DNA of 64,000 nt from JACDAL01 sp963849115. GTDB lineage: Bacteria; Actinomycetota; CADDZG01; WHSQ01. The position numbers and the translations under genes are program-made. The DNA lies in assembly GCA_963849115.1 (NCBI GenBank), contig CAWKGK010000008.1:434001-498000 (forward strand). Direction: 5' to 3'. The notes under the pieces were generated by a model. The model was given only the letters and a program-made list of their open reading frames with translations. It was not told where the DNA came from and searched no databases. Shown here in pieces: positions 25,065 to 34,121 of the stretch. The stretch's first letter is position 1. Each line of letters begins with the position of its first letter.

Positions 25065-27806
25065 TTGTTCGGAACGGGATCGGCGCGTTTCTACACCGAT
25101 GTCTTGTGGTTCAACGAGGTCGGATTTCAGTCGGTGTTGTGGACAAGCCTGAGGGCTCAGTTTCTGTTGGGTCTGATAGTGGGCGTGATCGTGGCCGGCC
25201 TGATCTTCGTCAATCTGGCCCTCGCGCTCAAGTCACGACCTGCCTACGCGTTCGCCCGTCTCGAGAACGTCACACGCATCGACCCGATGGAGCGCTACCG
25301 GGATCAGCTCATGCCTTATGCCAAGTGGATACGCTTGGCGGTGGCTGTGGGCATCGGCTTCCTCGCCGGCCTCAGCGCCAGCAGTGGATGGCGAACGTTC
25401 CTGCTGTGGATCAATCGCACGGAGTTCGGAACAACCGACCCGCAGTTCGGCCTGGATGTGGGTTTTTACGTGTTCGAGTTGCCGTTTCTCAACTTTGCAC
25501 TGTCGTGGCTGTGGTTCTCGCTAATGATCACGTTGGTGGTGAGCGCCGCCGCCTACTACTTGCTGGGTGCCATCCGGCCCGAAGGAGGGCTCTCCGGTTT
25601 GGAATCCGGCGCTCTGGCGCACATCTCGGTGCTTCTCGGGTTTCTGGCGCTGGTGAAGGCGGCTCAGTACTGGTTGGGCCGCTACTCGCTGAACTTTTCC
25701 GAGCGAGGGGTGGTAACGGGCGCAAGCTATACGGACGTACACGCGCACCTTCCTGCGTTGAGCCTGCTGGCCATCATCTCAGTCATCTCTGCCGGACTCT
25801 TCCTGGTCAACATTCGCTTCCGTAGGCTGTCGCTGCCCTTGGCCGCGGTGGCGATCTGGATCTTCTTCTCTATTGTGGCCGGTGGAGCGTGGCCTTTTGT
25901 GCTGCAGCGCTTCTCGGTCGAGCCGCAAGAGCTTCAGCGGGAAGAGCCCTACATCGAGCGCAACATTCGTGCAACAAGGCAAGCGTTCGGGCTAGCCGAG
26001 GTCGCCGTGGAGAGTTTTGCGGCAGCCGAGACCTTGCCGGCGGACTCCGTTGAGAACAATCAGAGCCTTCTGCAGAACGTCCGGCTGTGGGACCCCCTTG
26101 TGCTCGAGCAGGTCTACTCGCAGTTGCAGGCCATTCGCACCTATTACCAATTTGCGGACGTCGACATCGACCGTTACGAGGTCGATGGCCAGTTGCGCCA
26201 AGTGCTCCTCTCCGCGCGCGAGCTTGCCCTCGACAACCTGCAGGATCCGACTTGGTCCAACGAGCATCTGCAATTCACTCACGGCTTCGGGGTGGTTGCC
26301 AGTCTGGCCAACTCGGCCACCCCATCGGGGCTTCCGACCTTCTTGGTCCGAGATGTTCCCGGCACGGTTTCGCCGGAGGCCCAAGAGTCGTTCGATCTCG
26401 AGCAGCCGAGGCTCTACTACGGCGAGGCCTTCGGCTCCGACGAGTATTCCATCGTCAACACCCAGCAGGAAGAGATCGACTTCCCGGTTGGTGATGGTGT
26501 CCAGCGTTCGCAGTACGACGGTCTCGGTGGAGTGCCGACCGGCAACATGTTGACGCGCGTCGCCTTCGCCCTGCGCGAAAGCGACCCCAACTTCGTGCTG
26601 TCGAGCCTGATCACTCCTGAGTCCCGAATCCTCCTTTACCGGAACGTGCGGGATCGGGTCGAGCGCGCGGCTCCGTTCCTCTCTCTGGACAATGATCCCT
26701 ACCCCGCCGTGGTTGACGGGGGGCTGGTGTGGATCATCGATGCCTACACCTCCACTCCGTTCTATCCGTACTCCCAGCGCCAGTCCTTGAGCACAATTGT
26801 TCCCGCCGGGGCATCCGCCACTCTGAGCGGAGAGGCGAACTACATTCGCAACTCCGTGAAGGTGGTAATCGACGCCTACGACGGAACCATGGATTTCCAT
26901 GTCGTGGACGAGGGGGATCCTCTCATTCGTGCGTGGCGCAACGCTTTTCCGGCGCTGTTCACCGACGAGACGCCGTCGGAGGACCTTCGCGCTCACTTCC
27001 GCTTCCCGGAGGATCTTTTCAATGTGCAGTCACAGGTCTATCGCAACTACCACGTAATCGAACCTCAGAACTTCTACGCAAGAGAAGATGCATGGGAGGT
27101 ACCGGACCGGACCGATATTTCAGATGAGGTCGTCGTAACGGGTGAGGCCGGGCCGGTGCCGCCGACGTACCTGCTGATTCAGCTTCCGGGCGAAACCGAG
27201 CAGGAGTTCGTCCTCACTCGGCCCTTCACGCCCCGCTCGAAGAGGAACATGATCGCTCTCATGGCGGCTCGCTCCGACCCCGAGCATTACGGCGAGCTGG
27301 TGACCTTGCGATTCCCGAGCCAGCGTGCGGTGGACGGGCCTGTGCTTGTCGATAACCGCATCAAGCAGGACGTGGAGATCTCACAGGCATTGACCCTGTT
27401 GGGGCAGCAGGGGTCGCGTGTCGGCTTCGGCTCGCTCATCATTCTTCCGATTGAGGAGTCGATCCTCTACGTCCAGCCGCTGTTCGTCACCGCCTCAAGC
27501 GAGGCTGGAGGCATACCAGAGCTTAAGAGGGTCATCCTCGTGTCCGGGGAGCAGGTCGTCATGGGAGAAAGCTTCTCGGAGGCCCTGACCCAACTGTTCG
27601 GGCTGGACCAGCCGCCCCTGGGGGGACCTCCCGAAACCGGCGGGGAAGGCGGGCAGGGCTCGGCCGAACTGAGGCAGATCGTGGCGGAGGCCGGGAGGGT
27701 CTACCAGGAGGCCCAGGAAGCCCTGGCGGCCGGTGATTTCGAACGCTACGGGGCGCTCATCGAGGAGCTCGGGGAGCTCCTCGAGCGGGCCGAGTCCCTC
27801 TCCTGA
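25065..27806 (+). CDS. UPF0182-family large membrane protein
   Basis: 913+ aa. Seven or so TM segments fill the first third, then a large extracytoplasmic domain and an acidic C-terminal tail (LRQIVAEAGRVYQEAQEAL). FYTDVLWFNEVGFQSVLWT is a hallmark. Function unknown. The true start is upstream of TTG 25065: the same frame is open from 24930 and encodes RRVIFVGLIIAILLF, the expected first TM helix, yet has no ATG/GTG/TTG. An ATG at 24979 overlapping the protease stop (ATGA) is in another frame, so another 1-base error or an unusual start is likely. Confidence 0.88.
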   Translation: MFGTGSARFYTDVLWFNEVGFQSVLWTSLRAQFLLGLIVGVIVAGLIFVNLALALKSRPAYAFARLENVTRIDPMERYRDQLMPYAKWIRLAVAVGIGFLAGLSASSGWRTFLLWINRTEFGTTDPQFGLDVGFYVFELPFLNFALSWLWFSLMITLVVSAAAYYLLGAIRPEGGLSGLESGALAHISVLLGFLALVKAAQYWLGRYSLNFSERGVVTGASYTDVHAHLPALSLLAIISVISAGLFLVNIRFRRLSLPLAAVAIWIFFSIVAGGAWPFVLQRFSVEPQELQREEPYIERNIRATRQAFGLAEVAVESFAAAETLPADSVENNQSLLQNVRLWDPLVLEQVYSQLQAIRTYYQFADVDIDRYEVDGQLRQVLLSARELALDNLQDPTWSNEHLQFTHGFGVVASLANSATPSGLPTFLVRDVPGTVSPEAQESFDLEQPRLYYGEAFGSDEYSIVNTQQEEIDFPVGDGVQRSQYDGLGGVPTGNMLTRVAFALRESDPNFVLSSLITPESRILLYRNVRDRVERAAPFLSLDNDPYPAVVDGGLVWIIDAYTSTPFYPYSQRQSLSTIVPAGASATLSGEANYIRNSVKVVIDAYDGTMDFHVVDEGDPLIRAWRNAFPALFTDETPSEDLRAHFRFPEDLFNVQSQVYRNYHVIEPQNFYAREDAWEVPDRTDISDEVVVTGEAGPVPPTYLLIQLPGETEQEFVLTRPFTPRSKRNMIALMAARSDPEHYGELVTLRFPSQRAVDGPVLVDNRIKQDVEISQALTLLGQQGSRVGFGSLIILPIEESILYVQPLFVTASSEAGGIPELKRVILVSGEQVVMGESFSEALTQLFGLDQPPLGGPPETGGEGGQGSAELRQIVAEAGRVYQEAQEALAAGDFERYGALIEELGELLERAESLS

Positions 27807-27808
27807 CT

Positions 27809-27857
27809 GATCTTTCCCAGATCTGACTCGCTCACTGAGCTTTATCTGGGAAAGATC
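27809..27857 (+). terminator. 14-bp perfect inverted repeat after UPF0182
   Basis: GATCTTTCCCAGAT (27809-27822) and ATCTGGGAAAGATC (27844-27857) with a 21-base loop, 3 bases after the UPF0182 stop. Stem length suggests a terminator or mRNA-end hairpin shielding the tRNA that follows. Confidence 0.6.
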
Positions 27858-27887
27858 GGACTCTGCTCCGGGCTGATAACATGAGGG

Positions 27888-27961
27888 GGCAGGGTGGAGC
27901 AGTCTGGAAGCTCGCCGGGCTCATAACCCGGAGGTCGTAGGTTCAAATCCTACCCCTGCAA
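27888..27961 (+). tRNA. tRNA-fMet (CAU), initiator
   Basis: 74 bases folding as a cloverleaf: acceptor GGCAGGG/CCCTGCA with a G1-A72 mismatch, D arm GAGC/GCTC, anticodon stem CCGGG/CCCGG with the three G-C pairs of initiators, loop CTCATAA with anticodon CAT at 27922-27924, and T arm GTAGG/CCTAC with TTCAAAT. The unpaired 1-72 and the three G-C pairs identify initiator rather than elongator tRNA. CCA is not encoded (CTA follows A73). Confidence 0.93.
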
Positions 27962-28349
27962 CTACAAAGGCCCTGGTGACAGGGTCTTTCTTCGTTTCCA
28001 TGGGGGAGCGCGCCGTTCGATCCCAACGCAAACCCCAACGCAACGAGCCGCTTCCGAACTGGAAATGGCTCGACGGCGCGAGTACGTGTCGGAAAGTGGG
28101 CGTCGGGTCCGAGCCACCAGTCGTCTTCGAGGATTCTCCGCAGCTACCTGGTCGGTCTTTTGTTGCGTTCTCGAGGAAGTGGCGCGCCCTCTGGCGGCAG
28201 GCCCATCGTGGTTGCCCTTCACCCACGAGACAGCCGCCGAGGACGATCTCTCCCCGGCGCTGTTGCTCGAAAGCCGCCGCGGTCGGGTAGCCGTAAACGA
28301 TCGGGACCATCGTGGCGCCGAAGCGTGGACAGGCCGGAGGTTCACTCAT
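27921..28349 (-). pseudogene. decayed small zinc-ribbon protein
   Basis: The first ~55 residues (MSEPPACPRFGATMVPIVYGYPTA...LGGCLVG) match a small zinc-ribbon protein type. Cysteines of both CxxC pairs are damaged: CPRF replaces CPxC, and WACRQRA replaces the second pair. The rest has no family look, and the last residues (GVGFEPTTSGL) are merely the antisense of the tRNA-fMet gene, so the frame has lost its natural stop. Start ATG 28349 overlaps the stop of the preceding minus-strand gene by one base. Confidence 0.5.
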
Positions 28350-28546
28350 CACCCCTCTGGCAGTTCCTCATCCGCTTCCAGATCGGGCTCGAAGACCCGC
28401 TCCGTTAGGCCCTGCCAAGTAACGACGAGCACATCACCGTCCCGCAGGCGAACGTCGTTCTCCCGGAACATCGCCATGAGCTCCTTCGGGCGCATCCCTA
28501 CGAGCCGGGCGAGGTTCGCCCCGCTGACCACCTTGACGCTAGCCAT
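28349..28546 (-). CDS. small hypothetical protein next to the integrase remnant
   Basis: 65 aa from ATG 28546, supported by AAAGGAG 6 bases upstream. VKVVSGANLARLVGMRPKEL then LRDGDVLVVTWQGLTERVFE and an acidic end. Compact alpha/beta composition; possibly a DNA-binding or antitoxin-like domain, but I recognise no family. It overlaps the integrase fragment by 8 bases and the decayed zinc-ribbon gene by one. Confidence 0.55.
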   Translation of the reverse strand: MASVKVVSGANLARLVGMRPKELMAMFRENDVRLRDGDVLVVTWQGLTERVFEPDLEADEELPEG

Positions 28547-29167
28547 GCTCTCGCTCCTTTCCCCGGATGGCACTAGGTTCGCTTGAGCCGCGCTGGTACG
28601 CCTCCTGGGAGGCTGGCCAAGAAAGCTCAGATCCGCCCGTTGAAGTGTGACCCATGAACGAGGCGAAGGTCTCCACCGCCTCCTCATCCATCTCGGGGAT
28701 GGCGTGCGAGAAAACGTTCAGCGCTAAGGCGATGTTCGCGTGGCCCAGACGGGCGGAAACGATCTTGACGTTGACGCCAGCTTGTAGCGCTAGGGTCGCG
28801 TAGGTGTGCGAGGTCATGGAAACGGATCTCCGGTAGCGCACGGCATTACGCACGTGGCGCTCGAACTCCTGGGAGAGAAGAACCGGGTGCTTGGGTTCGG
28901 CCACGTTGCGAGCGACCAGCTTCCACCGGCGAGCATCTTCGAGGGCCTTGTGGAGTCGGATGTTCCGCCCAGGGACGGTCGGCAACCACTGTTAACGAGA
29001 AAGTCGCCCAGCTTCACCTTGGTCCGAGGCACGTAGCTGCGCTTGTTGATCTGGTCAAGGGGACCCCACTGATGCTTATCGAGAGGTAGGAGCGGCACCG
29101 CTAGGGCTAGCCTCTCCTCACGGCTCGCGAGGTGTGGAGAGTGGGACCTAGTGGGATGAATGACCAC
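28539..29167 (-). pseudogene. tyrosine-recombinase (phage integrase) remnant
   Basis: Pieces of an actinobacterial integrase in order: KRSYVPRTKVKLGDFL (one frame), then after a frameshift near 28,993 WLPTVPG, LHKALEDARRWKLVARNVAE, HPVLLSQEFERHV, and SHTYATLALQAGVNVKIVS...LGHANIALALNVFSHAIPEM. About 50 residues of the core-binding domain and about 100 residues with the first catalytic Arg are missing. The second Arg is replaced (SHTYAT instead of RHTHAT), and the nucleophile Tyr is Phe (NVFSHA). It lies beside tRNA-fMet, a plausible former attachment site. Inactive. Confidence 0.8.
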
Positions 29168-29420
29168 TGCTTGCGCCGCGGCGTGTGCGACACGCAGAAT
29201 GCTCTATCAGGCAGGCAGGGATGTGGGGAAGCGCCCCTGCTATTGCGCTCACCCAATGCAAGGCTGTTCACGTTGGCAACTTTTACCTCTCAATGCCAAG
29301 GCCAACCCGTAGCATGATCTCACCGCAGCTCGATCTACTCTCTATCCTCTTGATAGCGGCTTCCCATCGTTAAACCGTCAAGGACGGCGCACCCTAGAGT
29401 GACGAAGGAGGCGGACGGAG

Positions 29421-30710
29421 ATGCAGATTATGGAAGGATTTCCTCGCTTTTCAACGCCGAGGATTTCTGGACTTTTTTTCGCATTTGCAACTCTTGTTAT
29501 GGGCGCACCAGCAGTTGCCAACTCGGCTCAGACAGCTGGTCACCCCAACATCGTGGTGATAATGACTGATGACCAGAATGTCGATTCCCTTCCGGTCATG
29601 CGAAACCTCATGAGTTATCCGGAGGGCTCCTGGGTCAAGTTCACGAACGCATTTGCGAACGATAGCATTTGCTGCCCGGCGCGCGCAACGGTCTTGACTG
29701 GCCAGTATTCGCATGCAACAGGAGTGGTCTCCAACAGTGGTGTTGGGTTCAGGGATGACAATACGCTTCCCGTTTGGCTCGACAAAGCGGGGTATCGCAC
29801 TGCCCTGGTTGGGAAGTACCTCAACGGCTATCCCTGGAATCTAGGGAAAGGCTACATTCCGCCCGGTTGGGATAGCTTTAGCTGGAACCCCGGGAATGCC
29901 GATATTATATCCAACCTAGGAGTTGATTTTCTAGACAGCGCGACAACTCCGTTCTTCCTTTATCTCGCCTATCATGAACCGCACAACCCGGCCAAGCCCT
30001 TGGGTCGATACGCCAATGCCAACGTGTACGTGCCACCCGATCCTCCAAACTTCAACGAGGCGGACGTCTCTGACAAGCCTGCATGGATACGGCAACTACG
30101 GCCATTGAGCCAGGCGACGATTGATACTTGGCACGCAGAACGCGTTGCTTCACAGCGAGATTTATTGGGTGTTGACGACGGGATTCTACGAGTCGTCGAC
30201 AGGCTGAATGCAATCGGGCAACTTGATAACACTATGATCGTCTTCTTGTCGGATCATGGCTTTTCCTGGGGATCGCACCGTTACATTAAGAAGCACTGCT
30301 TTTATGAGGAGTGCAGTCGCATGCCTCTCCTTGTTCGTTTTCCGGGTGTCGGAGGAAACCGCGAAGAAGACAGGCTAGTGTCGAACGTGGACCTCGCATC
30401 GACTATTGCTGAGTACGCCGGTGTTATTCCAGGGCTCCCGCAACAAGGAAGGAGCATAATTCCGCTTCTGTCGGACACGATTGTTGACTGGCGTGACGAA
30501 GTGCTGCTGGAGAGGCGTATCGGAAAGCTCCAGAAGTTTTGGGGTATCCGGGTTCCGGGCTGGAGCTACGCGGAGTATGACAATGGCAACAAGGAGCTGT
30601 ACGACCTGGGTGCCGACCCATATCAACTTAGAAATGTGGCCAATCAGACAACCTACATGGCGAAACAAGAAGAGTTGGCGCAGCGACTGCGGGCCCTTAG
30701 GGGATTCTGA
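29421..30710 (+). CDS. secreted sulfatase
   Basis: 429 aa with a signal peptide (FAFATLVMGAPAVANSA). VIMTDDQN gives the first metal ligands. CCPAR (Cys84-Pro-x-Arg pattern) is the formylglycine motif needing maturation by a formylglycine-generating enzyme. FLSDHGFSWGSH provides the C-terminal metal site. It hydrolyses sulfate esters outside the cell; the substrate is unknown. Codon use is visibly more A/T-rich than in the neighbouring genes, and it sits in the accessory zone, so recent transfer is likely. Confidence 0.88.
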   Translation: MQIMEGFPRFSTPRISGLFFAFATLVMGAPAVANSAQTAGHPNIVVIMTDDQNVDSLPVMRNLMSYPEGSWVKFTNAFANDSICCPARATVLTGQYSHATGVVSNSGVGFRDDNTLPVWLDKAGYRTALVGKYLNGYPWNLGKGYIPPGWDSFSWNPGNADIISNLGVDFLDSATTPFFLYLAYHEPHNPAKPLGRYANANVYVPPDPPNFNEADVSDKPAWIRQLRPLSQATIDTWHAERVASQRDLLGVDDGILRVVDRLNAIGQLDNTMIVFLSDHGFSWGSHRYIKKHCFYEECSRMPLLVRFPGVGGNREEDRLVSNVDLASTIAEYAGVIPGLPQQGRSIIPLLSDTIVDWRDEVLLERRIGKLQKFWGIRVPGWSYAEYDNGNKELYDLGADPYQLRNVANQTTYMAKQEELAQRLRALRGF

Positions 30711-31283
30711 GGGCAATCCCGGGACTACGGCTCCCGCCATCTGTTGCGTATGCCATCCCAGTTGGTGGGACTGTGGACCTCTGGGATTGCACGTGCAGGT
30801 GGTAACCGTGGCCTACATACGGAAATTTGAGAGTCATGAATGCGTTCTAGGAGGTCTGGGGACTTCGGTTCGGTCCATGAGTTTCCTCCTGATCGGGTTT
30901 CCTGGACAAACGGATACGAACGGACTGCGGCGATGCCGTCATGCGGTCGCCATAGTTCGCCTTGGAGTAAAGCCAACCCCATTCCCTTCCAGGTCAGCTA
31001 TTTCAGTGGATCGTGTAGCGCCCAACGAAGCTTGCCCTAAGGGCTGCGGAGCCCGACGATGCGACCCTCGACCTTGCCTGAGGTCCGGTTCGCCAAGCAC
31101 CGCGGTCCCTTGGAGCGTGCCGCAGCCTCATGGCGCGTAGGAGCAGGTCAAAGGGGTGAACTTTTCCTCACCTCTCTTGTGCGAAGGGGCTGCAAACTCT
31201 ACAATTGGGATCTATAGGACATGTACGACCCAGCATTGGTCGCGGTGTTTGTGCCGGTAAACGGGAATCGAGGGGGCAGAGCT
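30711..31283. other. gene-poor 570-base gap
   Basis: No convincing gene on either strand. The last ~100 bases carry GGGCTGCAAACTCTA, TCTATAGGA and ATCGAGGGGGCA, which recur before the second LamG-like gene (33220-33323). The duplication therefore included the leader and probably the promoter. Confidence 0.5.
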
Positions 31284-32081
31284 ATGCGTTTGTTTGACCT
31301 GCGAGACAAGAACGGGACCGTGCTTCGGGCAATGAGCGGGAGGCAGCTGGGGAGAGGGTTGCTGGTGGCGGGGCTGGTGGCGTCGCTGACGACGATCGCG
31401 GCCGCGCCGGCACAGGCCGCCACCTTGGTCGCCCTGTGGCACATGGACGAAGCCGAGTCGGGCATCGAGATCATGCGGGATTGCGCCACGGACGATGGCG
31501 CCGATGACGGAACGACCAGCAATGTAGTGGCGGGCGACAGCGGAGACCCAACGGTATCCGAGACCGAGTGCGAAGCGGCCCCGGACCAGACGCCGGGCGG
31601 AAACCACGGCTATTTCTTCGACGGGACTGCCCCCGAGTCGGAGGTGACCGTTCCCGATGCCGCCAGCCTCAACCCGGGGACGGCAGACATCAGCTTCACT
31701 GCACACGTCAACTTCATCACACATCCCAGCGCCACGAGCGACTACGGGGTCATGCGGAAAGGCCCCGGGAAGAACCAGCACTACAAGATGGAGCTGAAGC
31801 CCAACCGGTCCAGGACCAGGACAAGGGCGAGATGCTCGTTCAGGGGTTCAAGTGGGAGAACCACCATCACCAAGGGGCCCAACCTGATTGACGGGTGGCA
31901 CACCGTCACCTGTTTCAAGACTAGCAATCAGATTGGGGTGACGGTGGACGGCGCTACGTTTACCAAGAACATCACGATCGGATCGATCGCCAACACCAGC
32001 CCGGTGATGATCGGCCGAAACGAGGATGGCGACGACCAGTACTTCGGCAACATGGACGAGTTGAGCATCACAATCGGGTAG
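31284..32081 (+). CDS. secreted LamG-like (concanavalin-fold) protein, copy 1
   Basis: 265 aa from ATG 31284. Signal peptide with LLVAGLVASLTTIAAAPAQAA, then one jelly-roll domain: LVALWHMDEA, FFDGTAPESEVTVPD, ADISFTAHVNF, DGWHTVTCFK, NMDELSITIG. Such domains bind carbohydrates or calcium at the surface; four cysteines may form disulfides. It is about 87% identical to the copy at 33324. No catalytic residues seen, so it is likely a binding or structural secreted protein. Confidence 0.8.
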   Translation: MRLFDLRDKNGTVLRAMSGRQLGRGLLVAGLVASLTTIAAAPAQAATLVALWHMDEAESGIEIMRDCATDDGADDGTTSNVVAGDSGDPTVSETECEAAPDQTPGGNHGYFFDGTAPESEVTVPDAASLNPGTADISFTAHVNFITHPSATSDYGVMRKGPGKNQHYKMELKPNRSRTRTRARCSFRGSSGRTTITKGPNLIDGWHTVTCFKTSNQIGVTVDGATFTKNITIGSIANTSPVMIGRNEDGDDQYFGNMDELSITIG

Positions 32082-32156
32082 GGCATCCGAAGCGCCTGAA
32101 GGGATGCCACAAGGCGGCTGCGATGCAATCTTGGGGGTCAGGGGGTTGCGACAGAC

Positions 32157-33131
32157 CTACGGGGCGGGCACGAGTTCGTCGAGGAGTTCGTGGACCCGGC
32201 GGTCGATCTCGTCTCGGACCGCCCTGACCTCCTCCAGAGGTTTACTCGCGGGGTCGGGGAGCTCCCAGTCTAGGTAGCGCTTGCCGGGATAGATGGGGCA
32301 GGCGTCACCGCAGCCCATCGTGACGACTACGTCGGCTGCCCTGACGACCTCATCGGTTAAGGGCTTCGGGAACTCGTGAGATAGATCGATGCCGATCTCG
32401 GCCATCGCTTCCCTGACGTTGGCGTGAATCTCATCGGCGGGGGTGGAGCCCGCCGACATCACGTTCACTCGGCCTTCGGCGGCTTTATGAAGCAGCCCGG
32501 CCGCCATCTGGGAGCGGCCGGCGTTGTGGACGCAGACGAACAGCACCTCAGGGACCTCTTTCACGATTGCTCCTTCTGCTTGGCCGCAGGCCCGTAGCCG
32601 CTGCCGCGCGAACCTCTCCGTGAGCAGAGACACGTACCCCTTGACCTTGGCATCGGCAAGGTGGCCGGAGGACTCGACCACAAACCGCTCGACCGTCTCG
32701 GGCGAGAAGATGCCCTCGAACTCTTTGGACAACCGCTCGACGATTCCACGCACATGGTGATCGACGACGTAGCCCTCGACCCATGACTTCATGGTGTCTC
32801 CTTTCTGCTCGTCCACCCGACACGGACGGGTGGATGCTGGAGTGAAGGACTGCCCTCGCAGAACGGCCAGTTCGTCCACGACTGCGTTGATGGCCTGGGG
32901 GACGAGTCGGTAGTAGGTCCAGTACGAGTGACGCCGGGTTTTGACGAGCCCAGCCTCCTTTAGAACCTTGAGGTGGTGGGAGATGAGAGGCTGGCCGAGA
33001 TGGAGATCCTCTACCAAGTGACACACGCAGAGTTCTTCGGTGCCCAGCCGCCGGCAGATGTCCAGCCGGGTGGCATCTGCGAGCGCCCGTAGAACCTCTA
33101 CAGCGGTGGGGTCAGGAGTCTGGAGAGCCAT
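32157..33131 (-). CDS. ArsR repressor - helical domain - ArsC arsenate reductase fusion
   Basis: 324 aa in three parts. Residues 1-95: an ArsR winged helix with the Cys35-x-Cys37 arsenite-sensing pair (ELCVCHLV) and helix LISHHLKVL. Residues 114-182: a three-helix domain (WVEGYVVDHHVRGIVERL) seen in front of actinobacterial arsenate reductases. Residues 195-324: a low-molecular-weight phosphatase-type ArsC with Cys200 in VCVHNAGRSQ, Cys274/Cys278 (GCGDACP) and DWELPDP. Sensing arsenite and reducing arsenate are thus joined in one chain. No arsenite pump is visible nearby. A palindrome directly before the ATG is probably its own operator. Confidence 0.88.
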   Translation of the reverse strand: MALQTPDPTAVEVLRALADATRLDICRRLGTEELCVCHLVEDLHLGQPLISHHLKVLKEAGLVKTRRHSYWTYYRLVPQAINAVVDELAVLRGQSFTPASTRPCRVDEQKGDTMKSWVEGYVVDHHVRGIVERLSKEFEGIFSPETVERFVVESSGHLADAKVKGYVSLLTERFARQRLRACGQAEGAIVKEVPEVLFVCVHNAGRSQMAAGLLHKAAEGRVNVMSAGSTPADEIHANVREAMAEIGIDLSHEFPKPLTDEVVRAADVVVTMGCGDACPIYPGKRYLDWELPDPASKPLEEVRAVRDEIDRRVHELLDELVPAP

Positions 33132-33135
33132 CCAG

Positions 33136-33150
33136 ACACTAGATTAGTGT
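33136..33150. promoter_or_regulatory. operator-like palindrome before the ArsR-ArsC gene
   Basis: ACACTA-GAT-TAGTGT, a perfect 6+3+6 inverted repeat starting 5 bases upstream of the start codon. Bound repressor would cover the ribosome site and promoter, fitting autoregulation by the ArsR domain. Confidence 0.55.
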
Positions 33151-33323
33151 CGTTTGATATAGATCGCAAGTCTGGCCCCGCGATTTTCTAGGCCTACTTG
33201 ATAGCGCATGGGGGCCAGGCAACTGGGCTGCAATCTCTATACCGGTCTGTATAGGATGCTCGCTCCCCGACCTTGGTGGTTTGGGTCGGGGTGACAGTTG
33301 ACGAGAGATCGAGGGGGCAAGTA

Positions 33324-34121
33324 ATGCGTGTTTTTGACCTGCGGCGCAGGAGCGGGACGAAGCTCCGGACCCGGGGCGGCAAGCGGTTGGGGCGAGGGTT
33401 GTTGGTTGGCGGGCTGGTGGCGTCGTTGACGGCAATCGCAGCCGCGCCGGCACAGGCCGCCACCTTGGTCGCCCTGTGGCACATGGACGAAGCCGAGGCA
33501 GGAACGGAAACCATGCGGGATTGCGCCACGGCCGACGGCGCCAATGACGGAACGACCAGCAATGTAGTGGCAGGCGACAACGGAGACCCATCGGTATCCG
33601 AGACCGAGTGCGAAGCGGCCCCGGACCAGACGCAGGGCGGAAACCACGGCTATTTCTTCGACGGGACTGCCCCCGAGTCGCAGGTGACGGTTCCCGATGC
33701 CGCCAGCCTCAACCCGGGGTCGGCGGATATCAGTTTCACTGCACACATCAACTTCGTCACACATCCCGTCGCCACCAGTGACTACGGAGTCATGCGGAAA
33801 GGACCCGGGAATACCCAGCACTACAAGATGGAGTTGAAACCCAACCGGACCAGGACCATGACAAGGGCGAGATGCTCCTTCAGAGGCTCTAGCGGGAGGA
33901 CCACCATCACCAAGGGACCAAACCTGATCGACGGGTGGCACACCGTCACCTGTTTCAAGACAAGCAATCAAATTGGGGTGAGGGTGGACGGCGCAACGTT
34001 TACCAAGAGCATCACGATCGGGTCGATCACCAACTCAAGCCCGGTAACCATCGGCCGAAACGAGGACGGCGACGACCAGTACCACGGCAACATGGACGAG
34101 TTGAGCATCACAATCGGGTAG
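33324..34121 (+). CDS. secreted LamG-like protein, copy 2
   Basis: 265 aa, the same length as copy 1 without a single gap. I count about 35 differences, a dozen of them in the signal-peptide region. Signal peptide, jelly-roll strands and cysteines are all kept. Its start ATG 33324 follows GAGGGGGCA, as in copy 1. The two copies point the same way and flank the ArsR-ArsC gene. Confidence 0.8.
   Translation: MRVFDLRRRSGTKLRTRGGKRLGRGLLVGGLVASLTAIAAAPAQAATLVALWHMDEAEAGTETMRDCATADGANDGTTSNVVAGDNGDPSVSETECEAAPDQTQGGNHGYFFDGTAPESQVTVPDAASLNPGSADISFTAHINFVTHPVATSDYGVMRKGPGNTQHYKMELKPNRTRTMTRARCSFRGSSGRTTITKGPNLIDGWHTVTCFKTSNQIGVRVDGATFTKSITIGSITNSSPVTIGRNEDGDDQYHGNMDELSITIG

Noticed and set aside
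30481..31140. 219-aa frame spanning the sulfatase end and the following gap
   Set aside because: First half is a shadow of the sulfatase; second half has no recognisable composition or start.
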